Positions 30,999-32,366 of a stretch of DNA of 32,366 nucleotides are shown here, one piece after another. The position numbers and the translations under genes were made by a program. The notes beneath the pieces were generated by a model. It was not told the DNA's origin, searched no databases, and saw only the letters and a list, made by a program, of their open reading frames with translations. The stretch's first letter is position 1; each line of letters begins with the position of its first letter. The stretch comes from Cupriavidus lacunae (GTDB taxonomy: Bacteria > Pseudomonadota > Gammaproteobacteria > Burkholderiales > Burkholderiaceae), in the NCBI RefSeq assembly GCF_003353055.1, contig NZ_QKWJ01000085.1:1-32366 (forward strand), written 5' to 3'.

Positions 30999-31435
30999 CG
31001 GTTTACGCTGGGTAACAGCGACACCGACGAGGGCGACCGGCCCCCCCGATGACCAGCATCGGAGTCAGCCGGTCACCGAGGAACAATACGCTCGACATTG
31101 TCGGGAACACTGGCATCAGCAGGCCGAATGGCGCGACGCGCCCCATCGAGCAGCGCGCAATGAGCGAGAACCACAAACCGTCTCCCGAGCCCAAGGCCGA
31201 TATAAAGCAACCCGAAGTTCAGGGCGCTGAGAGATACCGATATCGCCAGGATTGGGCCTGGTTGCTTACGCGTGGGTCTGGCGACGAATGGAATGAGCAG
31301 CAGTTCGATAGCCAGGAAACGGAGCCCAGGAAAGAACAGCGGCGGGAACCCCGACAGGTCGAGCTTGATGGCCACGAACTGATAGCCCCAGAGCACGGGA
31401 ACGAACACAGCACAAACGAACTGGATCGGGGACAT
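30981..31435 (-). pseudogene. frameshifted EamA/DMT-family transporter gene
   Basis: From ATG 31435 the minus strand reads FVPVLWGYQFVAIKLDLSG, FPPLFFPGLRFLAIELLLIPF and ALNFGLLYIGLGLG, three helices of an EamA domain. It then shifts to PFGLLMPVFPTMSSVLFLGDRL and MLVIGG. At a run of seven C (31041-31047) it shifts again to VALVGVAVTQRKPVDKSG with a stop at 30981-30983. At least two frameshifts exist and the total equals about one EamA domain, half a usual transporter. The homopolymer could in principle allow slippage, but the other shift makes function unlikely. Confidence 0.72.
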
Positions 31436-31446
31436 TGAATCATTTC

Positions 31447-31462
31447 AAGACCATTTAGTCCA
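31447..31462. promoter_or_regulatory. TetR-type operator copy before the EamA pseudogene
   Basis: AAGACCATTTAGTCCA, a GAC-N6-GTC dyad, begins 12 bp before the pseudogene start codon. Thirteen of sixteen positions equal the reverse complement of the site in front of the TetR gene at 32129-32144. Confidence 0.5.
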
Positions 31463-31502
31463 CAAATGAACGTGCGAGAACGGATTGATGTCGTTTGACG
31501 TC

Positions 31503-32117
31503 TTAGCCCGTGAGCCGATCTAGAAGAGTTTCAACCATAGCCTGGTTCGTGGCGCGAGTCGGAGAAGTCTTGCCTACCACCCGCAGACCCTCGACGAGGC
31601 AGACCAGCAAGCGCGCGACATTCGCAGGTTCAACGCCTTCGGCCAATTCCCCAGCTTCCTGTGCCCGTATCAACGTGGCAGTCAGTCGCGCCTCAAACGT
31701 CCGGAAGAACTTGGCAATTCGAAAACTGACCTCGTCATCCTGAGCAGAAAGTTCCATCGCGGTCGCCACGACCAAACAGCCACGTTTGCCGTTGACGCCG
31801 CTCGTGCGATCGACATAGCCTGCGATGCAGGCACGCAGACCCGTCAGGGCACTCCTAGGCGAATCAAGTTCGGCATCTAGTCGAGCCAGTGCGTCCTCGA
31901 TATAGCGGTCGAGGGCTCGGAGGAAAAGCCCGTGCTTATCCCCAAATGCAGCATAGAGGCTGCCGCGAGAAAGATTTGTCGCCTCCAGCAGATCAGGAAG
32001 CGAAGTGCCGTGATAGCCGCTCGACCAGAAGACATCCATCGCGCGCTCGATCGCGGCGTCAATATCGAAGCTTCGCGGCCGACCACGCGTCGATGGGCGA
32101 GCCGTGTGTTGTGCCAT
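31503..32117 (-). CDS. TetR/AcrR-family transcriptional repressor
   Basis: A 204-residue TetR regulator. The DNA-binding domain spans about residues 12-60 (RGRPRSFDIDAAIERAMDVF, then the recognition part TSLPDLLEATNLSRGSLYAAFGDKHGLF). The helical ligand domain contains GKRGCLVVATAMELSAQD. The start at 32117 (MAQHTARPS) is preferred over an upstream ATG at 32153 because the operator-like site at 32129-32144 would otherwise lie inside the gene. It is transcribed toward the broken EamA transporter, with a second similar site between them, so it probably repressed that exporter and itself. Confidence 0.92.
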   Translation of the reverse strand: MAQHTARPSTRGRPRSFDIDAAIERAMDVFWSSGYHGTSLPDLLEATNLSRGSLYAAFGDKHGLFLRALDRYIEDALARLDAELDSPRSALTGLRACIAGYVDRTSGVNGKRGCLVVATAMELSAQDDEVSFRIAKFFRTFEARLTATLIRAQEAGELAEGVEPANVARLLVCLVEGLRVVGKTSPTRATNQAMVETLLDRLTG

Positions 32118-32128
32118 ACGGCAAATTC

Positions 32129-32144
32129 TAAACCAAATGGTCTT
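32129..32144. promoter_or_regulatory. putative TetR autoregulatory operator
   Basis: TAAACCAAATGGTCTT contains ACC-N4-GGT, close to the TAGACC-N4-GGTCTA pattern of several proteobacterial TetR regulators such as NemR. It starts 12 bp before the TetR start codon. A related site precedes the EamA pseudogene. Confidence 0.5.
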
Positions 32145-32332
32145 TAAATTCAAACCAGACTTTTGGGGAATGGACCTTCCGCACCTGGAGCGAACGTTGA
32201 CGCTTAACGACGCTCACCAGTGCGACTGGCGACGCCTCGAAAACTAGATCCTATGTATGAGGACGGGTCGGCAAATTCGCAGAGTGGTCCTAAAGTGAAC
32301 TGTTCAAGCAACTTACTTTGGAGGGCCACATC

Positions 32333-32366
32333 ATGCAACCGACCCGCATCGATCATTTTATGCCGC
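32333..32366 (+). CDS. start of an unrecognised gene, cut by the window end
   Basis: ATG at 32333 follows GGAGGG (32320-32325) by seven bases and opens MQPTRIDHFMP. Only eleven codons are visible, so no family can be named. It is divergent from the TetR gene with a 215-bp gap, and may be under its control. Confidence 0.6.
   Translation, partial: MQPTRIDHFMP

Noticed and set aside
1..32366. CRISPR arrays, tRNA, rRNA, complete insertion sequences or integrase/attachment sites
   Set aside because: I saw no regularly spaced repeats, no tRNA-like or rRNA sequence, no complete transposase with terminal repeats and no integrase; only one IS5-type relic is supported.

Overview
The window reads as an accessory catabolic region of a GC-rich betaproteobacterium of the order Burkholderiales (Cupriavidus, Bordetella or Achromobacter type; the genus cannot be fixed from sequence alone). 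The pointers are two orphan Bug-type periplasmic solute-binding proteins without tctA/tctB, an AtuA/DUF4387/PrpF/MmgE set, a CaiB plus crotonase operon, and many local LysR, GntR, AraC and TetR regulators. No rRNA, tRNA or CRISPR was seen.

Layout. (1) 0.1-1.9 kb, minus: a YrdC-domain protein and a Bug solute-binding protein. A possible LuxR-type relic lies upstream. (2) 2.6-6.5 kb: a GntR/UTRA regulator divergent from a tight three-gene operon encoding an isocitrate lyase/PEP mutase-family C-C lyase and the two subunits of an aconitase-superfamily hydro-lyase. A 15+15 bp inverted repeat overlaps the operon's promoter. (3) 6.6-6.8 kb: a broken porin C-terminus and a terminator. (4) 6.9-17.05 kb: a seven-gene minus-strand operon (LLM flavin monooxygenase, MmgE/PrpD, MFS, AtuA-like, DUF4387, RibB, PrpF-like), a divergent LysR gene, and a separate flavin reductase fused to an IclR-type effector domain. 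The monooxygenase and reductase promoters carry the same 11-mer at exactly the same distance from their -35 boxes, so they look like one LysR regulon. (5) 17.2-20.8 kb: a small membrane protein, a succinate-semialdehyde-dehydrogenase-like ALDH and a divergent YqhC-like AraC regulator. (6) 20.9-27.6 kb, minus: LysR, then CaiB CoA-transferase, two crotonases, an MHS-type MFS transporter and a second Bug protein. (7) 27.6-31.4 kb: a gene graveyard with an IS5-family transposase relic, a frameshifted phenol meta-pathway outer-membrane protein, a deleted AraC gene, a truncated acyl-CoA synthetase and a frameshifted EamA transporter, interrupted by an intact alpha/beta hydrolase. (8) 31.5 kb to the end: a TetR regulator with two similar operator-like sites, and the first codons of an unrecognised gene.

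Working picture (inference): two or three substrate-specific pathways. Region 4 would oxidise a compound with a two-component FMN monooxygenase, with a local RibB feeding flavin supply, and process an unsaturated polycarboxylate through PrpF/MmgE-like enzymes. Region 2 would hydrate and cleave a C5-C6 branched dicarboxylate. Region 6 would run CoA-dependent degradation of an imported acid. The substrates are not determined by the sequence.
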